The translations under genes and the position numbers were made by a program. Below the pieces are notes generated by a model that made no database searches, had not been told where the DNA came from, and saw only the letters and a list, made by a program, of their open reading frames with translations. Below are positions 10,981-22,299 of a stretch of 64,000 nt of DNA, one piece after another. The first letter of the stretch is position 1, and each line of letters begins with the position of its first letter. The stretch lies in contig CM068374.1 in the NCBI GenBank assembly GCA_034769895.1, positions 356,424,302-356,488,301 of the forward strand, in the 5' to 3' direction. Source of the stretch: Magicicada septendecula. Lineage: Eukaryota > Arthropoda > Insecta > Hemiptera > Cicadidae.

Positions 10981-13153
10981 AAAATTACATATACGCCTAC
11001 ATACACAAATGTGGACAACCACAAACGTACGAGAAGAAATACATTTCGAATACAAATCATATTTTCGTTTAAAGAAAAATAAAGTTTAAGTCTTGGTCAG
11101 CTTTTCTTTTCAGTGACGAAACATTTTACTCTTTTTAGGATTGTACGAATGTTTCTAATTTCTTCCTGTCACTGGTTTCCTCTGCCCGTTATTCTTTACT
11201 CACACTATTAATCTTTTTGTCGTGTTGTTCCAGTCCTCTGGATGTCTTCTCTCGTTGTGGCCTTCTGTGTACTTTTGCAGACACGTTTTACCTTATTCTC
11301 CCATATTGCCCCATCACCTTTCCTGAATGTGCTCTAGTATCCAGGTGATTTAAATACTCTTATGATTACATCTATACTAATAACAAAAGGCGGTAGTATG
11401 TTTTGCGAATTTTACACTTTTTATGGAGTTGTATAAATACCTCTTGATTACCCCTTTTGTTCGGAGTGCTAAATTAAACAATTCTGAAGACAGCACTTCG
11501 TTTGGGCATTCATTAATTATAATGATTTGTAATATTTATGAATTAGATTTTAATATCTGTGTTACTAAATACATCCACTCATTATTATATCAATCATTAA
11601 TTCGGTTGGGCGCCAGAGCAGAGTATCTCAGGGTTTATTAATAAATAATAACTCATTCCGTTCAGATACTAATATTCTATATTATTTCATTCTTATTACA
11701 AACATGGCATCTGAAATTTGATCATAAACATTATGGTTTCTAGTATAGTATCATTGAGATGCTTGATACACAATTTTACAACTAATTTCAAAGTATTAAT
11801 ATTCACTTGGTTACTATTCTTCAAGATTACCATTATTTAAGTATTCTTCGGTTTAGCGAGTCGCAATATTATATTTTATTCACCTGACACCTATATATAT
11901 TCAATACTCTAATTAACATATATCATAATGTTTTCTTAACTAACATGAATTTTCTTAATAATTATTATATGCAAGTATTCGACTCGTACTAGAATGCTAT
12001 TCTTATTATATTTTGTTTCATTCACTTGATTATACAATAGTTCTACTAAATACCCTTTCTAGCATGTCATATCACATAAACTGAATTGTTAGTATCTGAA
12101 CAAGTGTGGGTTTTTTGAGAATGAGATGAGATTAATTTCTATGTTTTGTATATTAGAGGTGTGAATTGTTAAGATAGTATACTGTTATTTGTTTGCAGGA
12201 TTCCAAGACTGATTGGTCGTTCTACGTTGCTCATTTCACTTCACTTCCACCAAACATAATTGATTACCACTTCTTAACTTTGTATCACACGCTCGCGTTG
12301 TACTTAACGTCACGCACATAAAATAAATATACTTTCTTGATTCAACTTTACGCGCACATATGAAATATCTTCATAATACGTACTTTACGCGCACCAATAA
12401 AATATTCTTCTTTATACCTTAACTTGTTCCTTCTCGATTTTTTATTACCGAGCTAATCTATACATTTTAAACAAAGCTAGTATACCGTTCCGTTATAATT
12501 ATATTATTGAATACTTGTATACAGTAACGCAGATTTCCCGTGCTTGTCTTGAAATTTAAACTTAAAAACTTCCTTTTTCACTTGCTTCTCTCTTTTTATA
12601 GTTTGTCTACTGATTCCCTCACCACCGTTCCTGGTTGATGACACTTTCATTGGCCAGGGTTTGAAATATTCCCCGGTGAAATTTGAAATTCTCCATTCCT
12701 GTATCGTTATTTTCTCGCGCGCTGGACTGACAATATCCGCCATTGGCTGAAACAGTGCTGGTGAATCATTTACACGCGTAGCCGTTATGCTGTTAAAAAA
12801 CGACGCTACTGTCATCTTTTGTCTTCTGAAGAACACCGACCTGCTTTCCTAACGGTACTTGCTCGTTTTTTGCTGTTTCTTATACACAAAACATTTTATG
12901 TGTTTATGACATACTAGGTACCTTGGGTATATTATTCCCTACTTCGGCCGACGCCGGATTGTCGCGGCAAGCCTAACCTTGTACTATTCAAATGGCTATC
13001 TTACATATTACTTACATATATGTATATTACAAATTCTTATACTACCATATCTGTATAATTACTATTAATAATTGAGTTCTCATTTATACTGTACACATAT
13101 TGAATTAATTTGTGTTCCACAGTAACGTTATAGTTGTTTATTTATATTTACAG
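10981..13153. other. AT-rich sequence, no supported gene
   Basis: Mostly AT-rich with short T-rich words. A minus-strand open frame of 110 residues (12504-12836) is the longest; it contains KITIQEWRISNFTGEYF but resembles nothing I recognise. The segment 12940-12980 is locally GC-rich. No terminal repeats or RNA genes were found by eye. Confidence 0.4.
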
Positions 13154-13322
13154 TATTAGTATAAAGCTAACAACATCGGAAGAAGTTAACTCAGAAATAT
13201 ATTTGAATGCAAAACATATTGTCTCCTCTCTGACAACAGATCCGTTTAATCTGTGGGAGGAGTCGGTAGAATTTTTCCTAGAGGAGCTATGTAGAGACAG
13301 TTTTAGGAAAAAAGTAAAGTAG
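13154..13322 (+). CDS. Possible terminal exon of an unknown gene
   Basis: A pyrimidine-rich tract ending TTTATATTTACAG (13141-13153) could be a splice acceptor. The frame that follows is open for ~56 codons: it contains TTSEEVNSEIYLNAK, then DPFNLWEESVEFFLEELC and ends RKKVK before TAG. A cluster AATAAAATAAAG at 13350-13362 could be a poly(A) signal. Residue composition (acidic, amphipathic, few rare residues) looks more protein-like than neighbouring chance frames. I do not recognise a family, and no upstream exon could be linked. It could equally be the end of a degraded element. Confidence 0.3.
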
Positions 13323-13687
13323 AAATCAGTCTGTAGACGGATTTAAAAAATAAAATAAAGACCAACGTGTCAATGAATTAGCTTTTCTGTATTTCAATCA
13401 ATGTTTATGAATACAACATAAATATGAATACAAGTTGATAAATTGTTTTCAACGTTTTAAACTGCAGAAATAATGTAACTTGTGGACAGTATACAACAAC
13501 TGGGAGGACGGATTTGGTAAAATAAAACCGTATAAATTACAGGCTGCAAAGACCAAAACTATATGAGTAAAATATATTAGTAAAGTAGATCAGTAAAATT
13601 ATCAACTATGTAGGCCTGTAAGTACGAGGTAAATATATATGTTCCTTTATAAGTAACTCGTTGAATTTCCTGCAGGTCTCTCATGTA
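13323..13687. other. No recognisable gene
   Basis: AT-rich, no open frame of note. GTAGGCCTGTA occurs at 13610-13620, a variant of the recurring palindrome discussed in the findings. Confidence 0.4.
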
Positions 13688-14005
13688 ATATCTTCAAATA
13701 AATGCAACTGCAAGTAGGTTTATTTTCACCTGACGCACGTTTCACAGAAATTATTCTGTATCTTCAGAGATTTGTTTAATTTGTAATTGAATGTTTCGCT
13801 TACAATACAGCTAACGGATAATCGATTTTACATTATCCGTCATAGGCCCTATTTTACATTAAGTAAAATCGATTGTCCGTTAACTATATTGTAAGCGAAA
13901 CATTCAATTACAATTCAAACAAACCTCTGAAGATACAGAATAAATTCTGTGTAGCGTGCGTCAGGTGAAAATAAATCTACTTGCAGTGTATTTATTCGAA
14001 GATAT
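13688..14005. mobile_element. Foldback (long-hairpin) element
   Basis: The outer ends ATATCTTC (13688) and GAAGATAT (to 14005) open two long inverted arms of about 145 bp, 13688-13830 and 13862-14005, differing at a modest number of sites. Shared blocks include ATTTTCACCTGACGCACG, TCTGTATCTTCAGAG, AATTGAATGTTTCGCTTACA and ATCGATTTTAC. The loop is ~30 bp. No coding capacity. A foldback-type MITE is likely; I found no clear target-site duplication. Confidence 0.9.
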
Positions 14006-14759
14006 GTGTATGTGTGTGCGTGTGTATAGTTATACGCGCGGGCGTGTTTATTCATTTTTGCTGCAATGGGGGGTATATTGATTGTGGATTGAGTCTCGGC
14101 ACGTTTTCCCAGCTGTAAAAAATGACAATTACACAAGTAAACTCAATAAGACTGGAGAAAAGTAAAAATTGTGGGCGGTCGTGCGATTGGACTGCGAAAC
14201 GATTCTTTAGGGCGCGTTACGAAAGTAAGGGAACGGAAGGAAGGTAACCATGTTAGTGACGTTGTGATTTGAAAACAACAGGATTAGGCCAGAAGGGGTT
14301 AATGGCAGCTATAAGGGAAGGGCGTGACAAACGACCGCACACACCAATCCCTCCCTGTGTACGTATTGTGTTTATCTCGGAAACGGAAATTCACTTTCTG
14401 TCGGTTTTCCTGATCTTTTGTAGCCTCAGACGGAAAAGTCTTAAATCCAGGAAATGAAATTAATGGCAGTGAAAATTTGAAATAATACAGTGCTCACGTT
14501 TAGCCCTCTAACAATGATTATCATATTCGAAATATGGCTTAATTTTTTATTTAAAATCGAATGAAAATGAATAGCGAGCCTGTGTTGTGTGTAGTGACTC
14601 TCCGTTTTCTAATCTTTTTTAAACTTGTCTCGCTCGAAACTTTTATGGTTTTCGTTTTTTTTTTCGATTTAACGCACGTCTTTATATTACTGTTAAACCA
14701 AACGTTTCCGCTGTACTACGATGAGACATCCTCGTCGACTAATACTGACCACAAAGTTA
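14006..14759. other. No recognisable gene
   Basis: Contains a TG/CG-rich patch at 14005-14050 and two short forward frames (14269-14457, 14561-14776) with hydrophobic, low-complexity products that match no family I know. Confidence 0.4.
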
Positions 14760-15297
14760 CGCCGTCAGAGCTGTAGGGATGTGCGTCCGAGACGTCAATT
14801 TGGTGCTACCGGAAGGAGCTCTTGCCTTGTGGTCCGGTCCAGAACGGAATGTTATTTAAATTTAGTGGCCATTACAACGTCACTCTCGTACTAAGCCGTT
14901 CTAGTACAGTATTTGCCTAGGCCGTTTCCAAGAATCACCCGGTCGCGGACGGTACTTGCCGAGGCCGGCTATGATGGGGTTTGCCTGGGTCCGTGCCACT
15001 CGAACGTAAAATCTACGTGCAAGACGCCGCACGGTGTCATCCAGAGAGCGGGCACCGAGTCCACTTCTCAAAAGACGAGAATGGAACCGATAGGGGCTTT
15101 GGCCGCTAGCCGAAGTCCTCTATCGACAACGCTTTGCAGCTTTCTTTATAAATAGCGGCAAGGTAACCCCAGACGGGGGCGGCGTTGGTGATGATCGGCA
15201 ACAGATACGCGTTGGCGATCAACTTACGTAGCTTGAGGGTCAAAGCCTTGTTGACAAGTATCCGAAACAGAGACGCCAGACGAGCGGATGAGCACAA
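14760..15297 (-). pseudogene. Jockey-type LINE reverse transcriptase, C-terminal end
   Basis: Minus-strand translation gives KLRKLIANAYLLPIITNAAP followed by VWG, the typical end of the reverse transcriptase in Jockey-clade non-LTR elements. After a frame change near 15150 another frame continues with VVDRGLRLAAKAPIGS, then LARRFYVRVARTQANPIIAG and KRPRQIL, which is the usual tail (…NPLI…KRPR.LL) of those ORF2 proteins. Endonuclease and palm (YADD) are missing, so this is a 5'-truncated copy, the usual product of aborted reverse transcription. The segment's higher GC content can be mistaken for rRNA. Confidence 0.7.
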
Positions 15298-16380
15298 AGT
15301 TTTGGTCCACCCCTATTCATGCCGTAAGCTCCGCCCACAATGTTTCAAACTAGCCCATAACACAAAGTATTCCCGCCCAATAACCGCTCAAAACATTACC
15401 TTACACTATTTAGAAATTGAAACGTAAGCGTCATAAGAGAGAGTGACATAAAATATTTACAAAAATAAAAAGAACAGCTTCAACAGAGTCGACAGCTACG
15501 AGTTCCCCGGAGTCTGAAAATCTGTTTTAAGTAGGGTGACGGGAAGGTTATAATGTAATAAAATACATTTGTGATGTAAAATGTTATTATGCTTAAATAT
15601 TTCCCTAGTGTTTTACGTTTTAATTTGTAAAATAGTGTATTGTAGTTTTTTTGAGTGTTTGTTGGACAGAGAAGACTGTTAATAAGTATGGGCGTCCTTA
15701 TAACATTGTGGGTTGGGCTTTGTGTAATAGGCGTTGGGTCAAGTCTTTGTTACAACTCCGAACCCGAACTATCCTGAATGGCCGCTCGTGGCCTCGGCGA
15801 GATTGTCTATGTCAGTTGCGCCAGTGCCTTCTTTCATTAGGCGCCCGCCCCGGATACACTAGCTGGTGTAGGCAGACCACCGCTGAGCGGTTACGGGGGC
15901 CGCTTGTGAGGCAGCAGCGCTGACCAACCGGCCCCAAAATGTAACGGGAGGTATCTTCGTTTTTACTCAGACGCGTCACCACTGGTTCAGGGCATTAGAC
16001 CATACCATAAACTACTTAACTTGTTGAAATCATATCCTCCTACCTACAAAACAACGGGAGCACAAGAATACGACCTTGAGAGAGTATGATTCTTGGATTC
16101 ATCGGAGGAGTTACTGCGGAGGCTGCTACCATGCAGGGGTCTTGAGTCCCGTCCACACATCAGCTACAGCTCAAGATTTTGTGCTCAGTCTCAGTCTAGC
16201 CTCTGAGGATCATCACCGTAGTAGGGGCGAAACGTTTGGTGTTGTGACAAATAAAACGACGTGTATTAAGCCGAAAAACAGTGTTTTATATGTTAACGTT
16301 GTTTAACCTTCTTGCTATGCGTAGGTCCGTACCACTTCATTCGGAGTGCTTAAATTATCCTCACAATATTATTATTATTA
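15298..16380. other. No recognisable gene; contains a GAAACG-type motif
   Basis: No protein family recognised. Around 16200-16240 the plus strand reads CCTCTGAGGATCATCACCG, then GGGGCGAAACGTTTGG, a motif of the CTGANGA…GAAACG type that recurs in other repeats of this window. The stretch 15780-15940 is GC-rich and may be a SINE-like or LINE 3' region. Confidence 0.4.
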
Positions 16381-16857
16381 TTATTTGGTGTTCTGCTCTA
16401 AGGCAGGTCTTCCAATGGTAAGAGCTCTCCAAGCTGTCCTATCGCATGCCAGTCTTTTCGTTTCTTCGTAACACCCTCTGATTTTAATGCTATCTATTAA
16501 CTTCATTCTTCTACGCCTTCTTCTTTTTTCTCCTTCTGTAACACCCTCCATGGCAGTTGTAAGCAAGCAGTCTCTTCTTAAACAATGACCTACCCAATTT
16601 CTTTTCCTATTTTCTGTTACCTTCAAGATTCTTCTCTCTTCCCCTATTCATCTTAAAACTTCATCATTCCTTACTTTATCAACCCACCTCACTTTTTCTA
16701 TTGCTTGCCAAACCCACATGTCAAATGCTTCTAATCTTTTCTCATCCTCCTTCCTCAGTGTCCATGTCTCTGCACCATATAAACCAACGCTCCACACATA
16801 ACATTTGGCCAACCTTTTTCTTATTAATTTTGCCATACAGCAGTCTTTTCTTCCCAT
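16381..16857 (-). pseudogene. Non-LTR retrotransposon RT, C-terminal remnant
   Basis: Minus-strand frames give LAKCYVWSVGLYGAETWTLR then KEDEKRLEAFDMW, and after a break near 16640 KRNWVGHCLRRDCLLTTAMEG and DRTAWRALTIGRPA. This is the standard C-terminal thumb and tail of a large group of animal LINE reverse transcriptases. The palm and endonuclease are absent and the frame is broken between the two segments. It abuts a family B repeat on its right. Confidence 0.8.
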
Positions 16858-16874
16858 TAAATGCCTCTTTTGCT

Positions 16875-17215
16875 ATAGCAATTCTTGCTCTAATTTCACG
16901 AGGAAAAATATTAATATTAGATAATTTCTTAGTTATCAGAAAAATTAGGAAAAATCGGAAAAATCTCCACTTTTTTACGAAGATCCCTACTTTTTTTGTG
17001 TTTACTACTAAAGTAACAACCGTAGAGCAATGATACAATAAATGTTAAATATTGAAAACAATCAGCTTTCTGTTAAAATTCCCTTTAGTCTGACAACCGG
17101 CTGGATTTTATAAGTTTATTCAAACATTTATATCCCATTTTTGCGCCCGGAATCAACAAATTTTGAAATTTCCAAAACTGTACACATTTTGTTAAAATTC
17201 TCTAATTTAATCGTC
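16875..17215 (-). repeat. Family B dispersed repeat
   Basis: Reverse-complement match to 24000-24330: shared blocks include GAATCAACAAATTTTGAAAT, CAGCCGGTTGTCAGACTAAA (here inverted), and AATGATACAATAAA. Only the inner and right part of the family is present; the GTATGTCTCACGATAAC block seen in other copies is missing. Confidence 0.8.
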
Positions 17216-17903
17216 TAATTTATTTTCGACCTTCTTATATACCGCATCATGTGTTTTCTCCAGTCCGTAGCCTATATCATTTTTCTCGTCACTCTTCTCT
17301 CAGATGTTCGCAACCTCTCCTCTTCTACATCGGTGCCGCCATCAGTCAAATCACTGTTTAGTACTTCGTCACTTTTAGTAGATTGGCCCTTCTAGTTGTG
17401 TTACTTAATTAGACGTAGGGAGAAGGGAGAAGAGAATGGTCAAAGGCAAGACAGGAGGAGAGGGTCATAGAGGACTTCAGGAAGTGGACGTGTAATAAGA
17501 CTGAAGAGAAAAAAGCGAGGGATACGAATGAGTGGAAGAGGCTGGTTGACGAACCCAAGAGAAATGGCAAACTGTGATGAATTCGGAATGAAGTGCTCGC
17601 TACTGGCACTAAGGTTGAGGTTTTGATCAGAAGAGCTCAAAAGAACGTTTATAATTCCGCAAACGACATAAAGTTTTGACGATGTTGATTGTCACACGGG
17701 ACGCGTGATTGAAATTTGAACGTGTACCATTAAAGCAGGGTTACTTAGTAGAAACAAAAAATATTGTTTATTAGAAATTTCTTACGTCCAACACACCGAA
17801 CGCCAGGATAGAGGCCACCCTGTTGCCGTCTGGAACATTTTTCTCCTTGTCTGTATGTCTGTCTTCCGAATCTTCTGCTCCTAACACGGCAGAAATGCTA
17901 TTA
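17216..17903. other. No recognisable gene
   Basis: A purine-rich stretch at 17400-17640 gives short frames that do not hold together. GTAGCCTAT occurs at 17267. Nothing else is supported. Confidence 0.4.
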
Positions 17904-18640
17904 CTTCCATGTTCCATAAGGAAATGGAAATATGGTGATGGTGAAAAAAAATCTTGTTCGAGATAAGGGCTGATTCTGATTGCACTACACTCGAAACATG
18001 AAGAAAAGTCATTTTCCGAAAAGTGTCTGTGTGTACAATTTTTTACATGGCGAAAGATAACTGCCGCAAATTCAAACAGAATCAAATAATTTTTTGCACA
18101 TGTGCCTGAGTTGTAGAGGACTCAAGGCCTATTGATTTTGGTGAAGCTCAGTTAAGGGAAAGGTGTAGTTTACCTGCAACGTTTTATGTTTTAACAAGAG
18201 TAAAGTACATAAATTTGATAAAGTGTCCTGAAAAGAAGGTCATAATAATTCACTGTAGAAAGGTAGATGAAATATCTGTAAATGAAAATGGTAGTTAAGG
18301 GGGGGATTTCGTATAAATGAAAATGATAGTTGAAGGGAAAGGGGATGATTTTTTATGTGTGTACTACGTTATCTGCAACAAAGAAGTACAGTAGTTTGTT
18401 GTTAAAATTCCTTCCCGGGCTCTTTGGTCGTGGTCCAATGTTTTCTGCAAAACCGTACGTTTTGGCAGTGCCATCGACTGCCATTCCCAGTGAAAATCGA
18501 GTGCGCTAACGTGAGGTAGTACCTTAGTGCCTACAGTACTTAAGGAAGAAGTAGTTTCTATGGAAATATTTCATTTCGTAAATGATTTAATCCTAGAACA
18601 TGGAAATCATGTATGGTTCTCCATACCGAAATTTTTTTGT
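17904..18640 (+). repeat. Family A copy, head to tail
   Basis: Head at 17904-17934, one unit (GCCGCAAATTC near 18063), the GTGTCCTGAAAAGAAGG region, G-rich stretch, ATGTGTGTACTACGTTATC, CCCGGGCTCTTTGG, GGCAGTGCCATCGACTGCC, and terminal GGTTCTCCATACCG. This is the cleanest full-length single-unit copy and is useful as a reference (~735 bp). Confidence 0.85.
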
Positions 18641-18769
18641 ATACCGGACAGTAGATATTTTTGACATGCCTACATATTGCATTGGTTTTGATTTGTTCCT
18701 TTCCCTTATTTAATTGCGTTATATTTTGGAAGTAGTTTTATTTAATTCAAAAAATATGTATATTTTTCA

Positions 18770-18827
18770 GCCATTTCAGATAATCCGGGTTTCGGTTACC
18801 CGGATTCGGATAATCGATATTTAACTG
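18770..18827. mobile_element. Solo Tigger-like terminal sequence
   Basis: The segment ends GGATAATCGATATTTAACTG followed by TA; its reverse complement, CAGTTAAATATCGATTATCC, is a typical Tigger/pogo terminus. The inner part is itself a small hairpin (AATCCGGGT…ACCCGGATT). No matching left terminus is visible. Confidence 0.55.
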
Positions 18828-18839
18828 TACTTCAGTTCT

Positions 18840-19429
18840 TGTTGTATTTTTATAAGATTCTTATGATCGATACGAAGCTATTGTTCGTAATGTATTTCTT
18901 TTGTTTTTCAGGTGAGTACGTCTGATGTTCTCTTTGAATGGTTCGTTATAGAAGTGGTCAACATTTGTTATCAGGTATTTATCGTCTTTGGTGTATTAAA
19001 ACTCATTCACCACTCCCTCACTGTTTGACTTGTAAAATTTAAAATATTTGACGCATTTTCAACGTTTTTTTATACGCACAAAACTTAATTACTTGTACTG
19101 TAACGAATAGAATGCCGTGCCCAGTGGCATAACCAGAATCTGCTCCTGGGAGGAGCGGGTTGGACTTCCCGATTTCCTAAGGGTAAATGTCAATATCAGG
19201 ATTCTTTCCATATAATTTTCTAGTCAATTTTCTAAAATCCTTGCTTCTCGTGTTTTTTGTACCTCCAGTACTCCGCCAGAGGGCGGACTCCGGGTACTCG
19301 AATTCAGGTAAGTTTACAGACGGGAATAGCGGACGATCGAGCGTGTTCCCTGTCGGTACACTGCCGAACCGAGTCTGGGAAGGGGTGTCATCGTGTCACG
19401 ATGATTAACGACTGGCTGGTTATCCAGCG
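18840..19429. other. No recognisable gene
   Basis: CAGTGGCATAACCAGAATC at 19120-19140 resembles the start of a hAT-like terminal repeat, but no partner end was found. Otherwise no family is recognised. Confidence 0.35.
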
Positions 19430-19662
19430 CTTTGACTCCAATGAAGGTCTCGTTAATGGCGTCAACTCTTGGTCGACTACTTTGGCGGCAGCGTTTTCCA
19501 ACGACGGTCTGCAAAAGTTAGTACAACGATATGATAAATGCGTGTATGTGGGTGGTGATTATGTGCTTATATAGTAAAGATATTTTTGTAACTTTTGTTT
19601 ATAATAAAATATTTTTCTATACGTTAGTTTCTCTTCACCTCCAATTGGACAGCTCTCGTGTA
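19430..19662 (+). pseudogene. mariner-type transposase C-terminus with 3' end
   Basis: The last ~48 codons (to 19574) read RFDSNEGLVNGVNSWSTTLA, then FSNDGLQKLVQRYDKCVYVG and GDYV, the usual C-terminus of mariner-family transposases. Downstream, CCAATTGGACAGCTCTCGTG ends at 19660 followed by TA, consistent with a mariner terminal repeat and TA target site. The catalytic domain (three carboxylates) and DNA-binding region are not present upstream, so this is a 3' relic. Confidence 0.75.
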
Positions 19663-19889
19663 ATATTTTACACGTTCTACTGAATAGCTTAAAAGCAGGA
19701 TGTCTCATTTAACAAAATAACGCACTTGTAATATAACAAACGTTTTAATATTATACAAATATAAATAGACCTTTGGCCACAGTTTCCGGTCCTTACTCCG
19801 AGACTGCTTTGGATGCTACAAGTATTTCAAAGTTTTACATGAAGAGGTTACTCTATTGCACAATCCCCTACCTACCACCAGACACTCTT

Positions 19890-20236
19890 CTGGATTAAAT
19901 TTTATAAGACAATTGCAATACCGACGTTGATTTATGCAAGTGAGGCGTGGGTCATGATAAAAAAGGAAAGCGGCAAGATTCGGAGTGCTGAAATGCAGTT
20001 TCTTCGAAATACTTGAAATTATTGTATGCATCCCAAGATAGAATAAGGAATGAAGATATCAGAGCAGAACTCGAAGTAAAGGAGATAAATGAAATTATTT
20101 CAACTTACAGAAGACAGTGGTGGGATCATCTGCAAAGTATGACAAAGGATCGATTGCCGAAAGTGGCACTGAACTATAAAGCCATTGGAGACGTGGGTCG
20201 TCCGAGGATGGATGGGATCCGGAACAGGTTTATGTG
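19890..20236 (+). pseudogene. Non-LTR retrotransposon RT C-terminus, interrupted by MULE
   Basis: Frames give FYKTIAIPTLIYASEAWVM, KKESGKIRSAEMQFLR, then RNEDIRAELEVKEINEII, YRRQWWDHLQSM and VGRPRMDGIRNRFM. This is the classic C-terminal end of a LINE reverse transcriptase. The sequence stops at the MULE insertion and resumes at 22214 with GTTTATGTAACCTAATCC, then GAAGAGGAGAAGAAGG, the usual 3' end of such elements. A stop near 20020 and an N-terminal truncation show it was already dead or is decaying. Confidence 0.8.
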
Positions 20237-22213
20237 AATACATGTCATTCGCCACCAGCGACAATCGCCACCAGCTTAAAATTTGTGACAATCGCTACCC
20301 ACTGTCCCCGGCTCCCTCCCCTGAGGCAATGACCGCTGGAATAATAACGGGAAATTCCGCAGGACCATTTCCTCAGTCCGCTAGCCCCACTTTCTCTCAT
20401 TATTGCTCTGAGTGTCATAGTGTTCCGGTCATAGTTGTTTAGTGCATTCTAGTTGTGCTTGATATGGAAGTGTCAACGAACAGTCACGGGAAGCCATGCG
20501 CCCACTACCAAGGTTACGCGTACAACGTTAAAAGGACCAAAGAAGATGGGACTGTAACTTGGTGCTGTTCAAGACAGAGATCGACAAGTTGCCGAGGATC
20601 AATCAAGAGCCAACGTGGTGAAGTGCTGTGTTCAAGCGAGCATCATTGTGGACCTCCGGATGATGCTCGCTCAGAAGTATTGAAGGCTCTCAATCAGACG
20701 AAGAAGCGAGCACGCGACGAGGACACGCCAATTTCTAAAATATACTCCGAACAAATGGGTAATCTCCACAACATGGGCTATGATTTTGTAACCGAAATGC
20801 CAGATCAGCAAGTTACGAAGAGGTCTTTATATCGCCACAGGGCCAAATCGCAAGGTAATCAACGAGAACCGGAATCATCTGAAGAAGTTGTTCTGGAAAT
20901 GGGAATGCTTACCACGACAGATGGAAGTAGTTTTCTTTTGAAAGACGACAACACAGGCGGGCGACTTATTATTTTTAGTGGAGCATTAGGAAAAGAAGCT
21001 TTGAGAAGTAAGCAAGATTTTTTTATGGATGGCACTTTTAAGAGTTGCAGTAAACAATTTTCGCAAATTTATACCATTCATGCAGACTTTGGTAGCTCAA
21101 AAAACGAAACAAATATATATCCAGTTATATTTGCTCTATTGCCAAACAAAAGGAAAGAAACATATATTCGACTTTTCCGCCTTCTTATTGAGGCCATACC
21201 AGAGTGGAATCCAGCGACGGTGATAGTCGATTTTAAATCGGCAGCAATTTCTGCCCTTAAAGTTGTATTTCCCGCAGTGGAGGTAAAAGGTTGCTACTTC
21301 CACATGAGAAAGTGCATCTGGAGAAAAGTTCAAGATTTGGGACTTGCTTGTGAGTAGGCCTATATGAAGAACGAAGAAGTGAGAATGATCATCCGCATGT
21401 GTGCTGCTTTGGCGTTTCTTCGCCCTGAGGATGTTCCCGACGGCTGGCTGGAAATACATTCCAGAGTGCCTGACAATGAAAAACTTTCTGGATTTTTGGA
21501 CTATTTCGTGGAGAGATGGATGAAAAACGAAGAAGTTCCAGTCGAGCTTCGGAGTTGTTACAACAGGCGTCATCGAACCACCAACTCTGTCGAGGGATGG
21601 CACAATAAAATTAATACCGAACTTGGAAGACCGAATCCTCGAGTCAAGGACCTCATCAACTGTTTAAAGAAAGAAGCAGAGAGCACAGCATGTGCTCTAA
21701 CAAGGGCCCAGCTCAACATGGAAGGTAAACGAAGGAAGACTGCTTACATGACTCTAGATGACAGACTGGAAAGAACGGTTAAAAAATATGAAGAAAGTGG
21801 TGATATTGTCACTTGTTTGAAAACAATTTCTCATCTCCAAAAACTTTGAAGGGTTACTATAAAGTCCAGGAGCTTAAACGTTGACTTATGAGAGTAAAAA
21901 AATATAAATAATGTAAATAAAGTAAATATTAGTGAGGGAGCTTAATTTGAGCCCAATAATGTAAATAAAGTAAATATTAGTGACGGACCTTAATTTGAGC
22001 TCAAAGTAACTGACGAAGCCAATAGCTGATTTTAAACACTCCTATATGCAATAGATATTGCATGTAGCCAGTCCAAAGCCTGTGAAAAGTGTGATGGGAA
22101 TCAGTAAAATTCACTTGACTGTTCAAGGCAGACCGTTCTTTACTGGGAACGGCCCCTGCTGGTGGCGATTGTCCCTGGTGGCGATTGTCACTAGTGGCGA
22201 TTTACAGGACACC
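20237..22213 (+). mobile_element. MULE (FLYWCH-type) DNA transposon, complete ends
   Basis: Subterminal inverted repeats: at the left GCGACAATCGCCACCAGC (20258-20281) and at the right its inverted form TGGTGGCGATTGTCCC with repeats GGTGGCGATTGTC (22142-22200). The flanks GTTTATGT at 20228-20235 and 22214-22221 form an 8-9-bp target-site duplication (ninth base G versus A), as expected for Mutator-like elements. The element sits inside a LINE 3' end. Its total length is about 1.98 kb with a single ORF. Confidence 0.85.
20455..21849 (+). pseudogene. MULE transposase with FLYWCH zinc finger (one in-frame stop)
   Basis: Cuts and joins DNA for a Mutator-like element. Residues ~10-65 form a FLYWCH-like zinc finger (Y.GYAYN…W.C…C…H). 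The MULE catalytic domain follows: first Asp in FFMDGTFKSC (~residue 192), second Asp in VIVDFKSAA (~259), CYFHMRKC a little later, and the Glu in NSVEGWHNKI (codon at 21592). Start: ATG at 20464 (MEVST…) is as plausible as the TTG at 20455. The only break is TAG at 21355-21357, in the same frame as the second half. It lies in GTAGGCCTA, and without GGCCTA the frame would be open, so a recent six-base insertion is the likely lesion. Otherwise the copy looks young. Confidence 0.85.
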
Positions 22214-22299
22214 GTTTATGTAACCTAATCCTTGAAGAGGAGAAGAAGGAGACAAATTTAAATATTATATTATATAAATATTTGAATATTTTATTTTCA

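Noticed and set aside
14780..15110. GC-rich stretch first taken for a 28S rRNA fragment
   Set aside because: It does not match the conserved 28S segments I know, and the minus strand continues the Jockey RT tail (ARTQANPIIAG, KRPRQIL).
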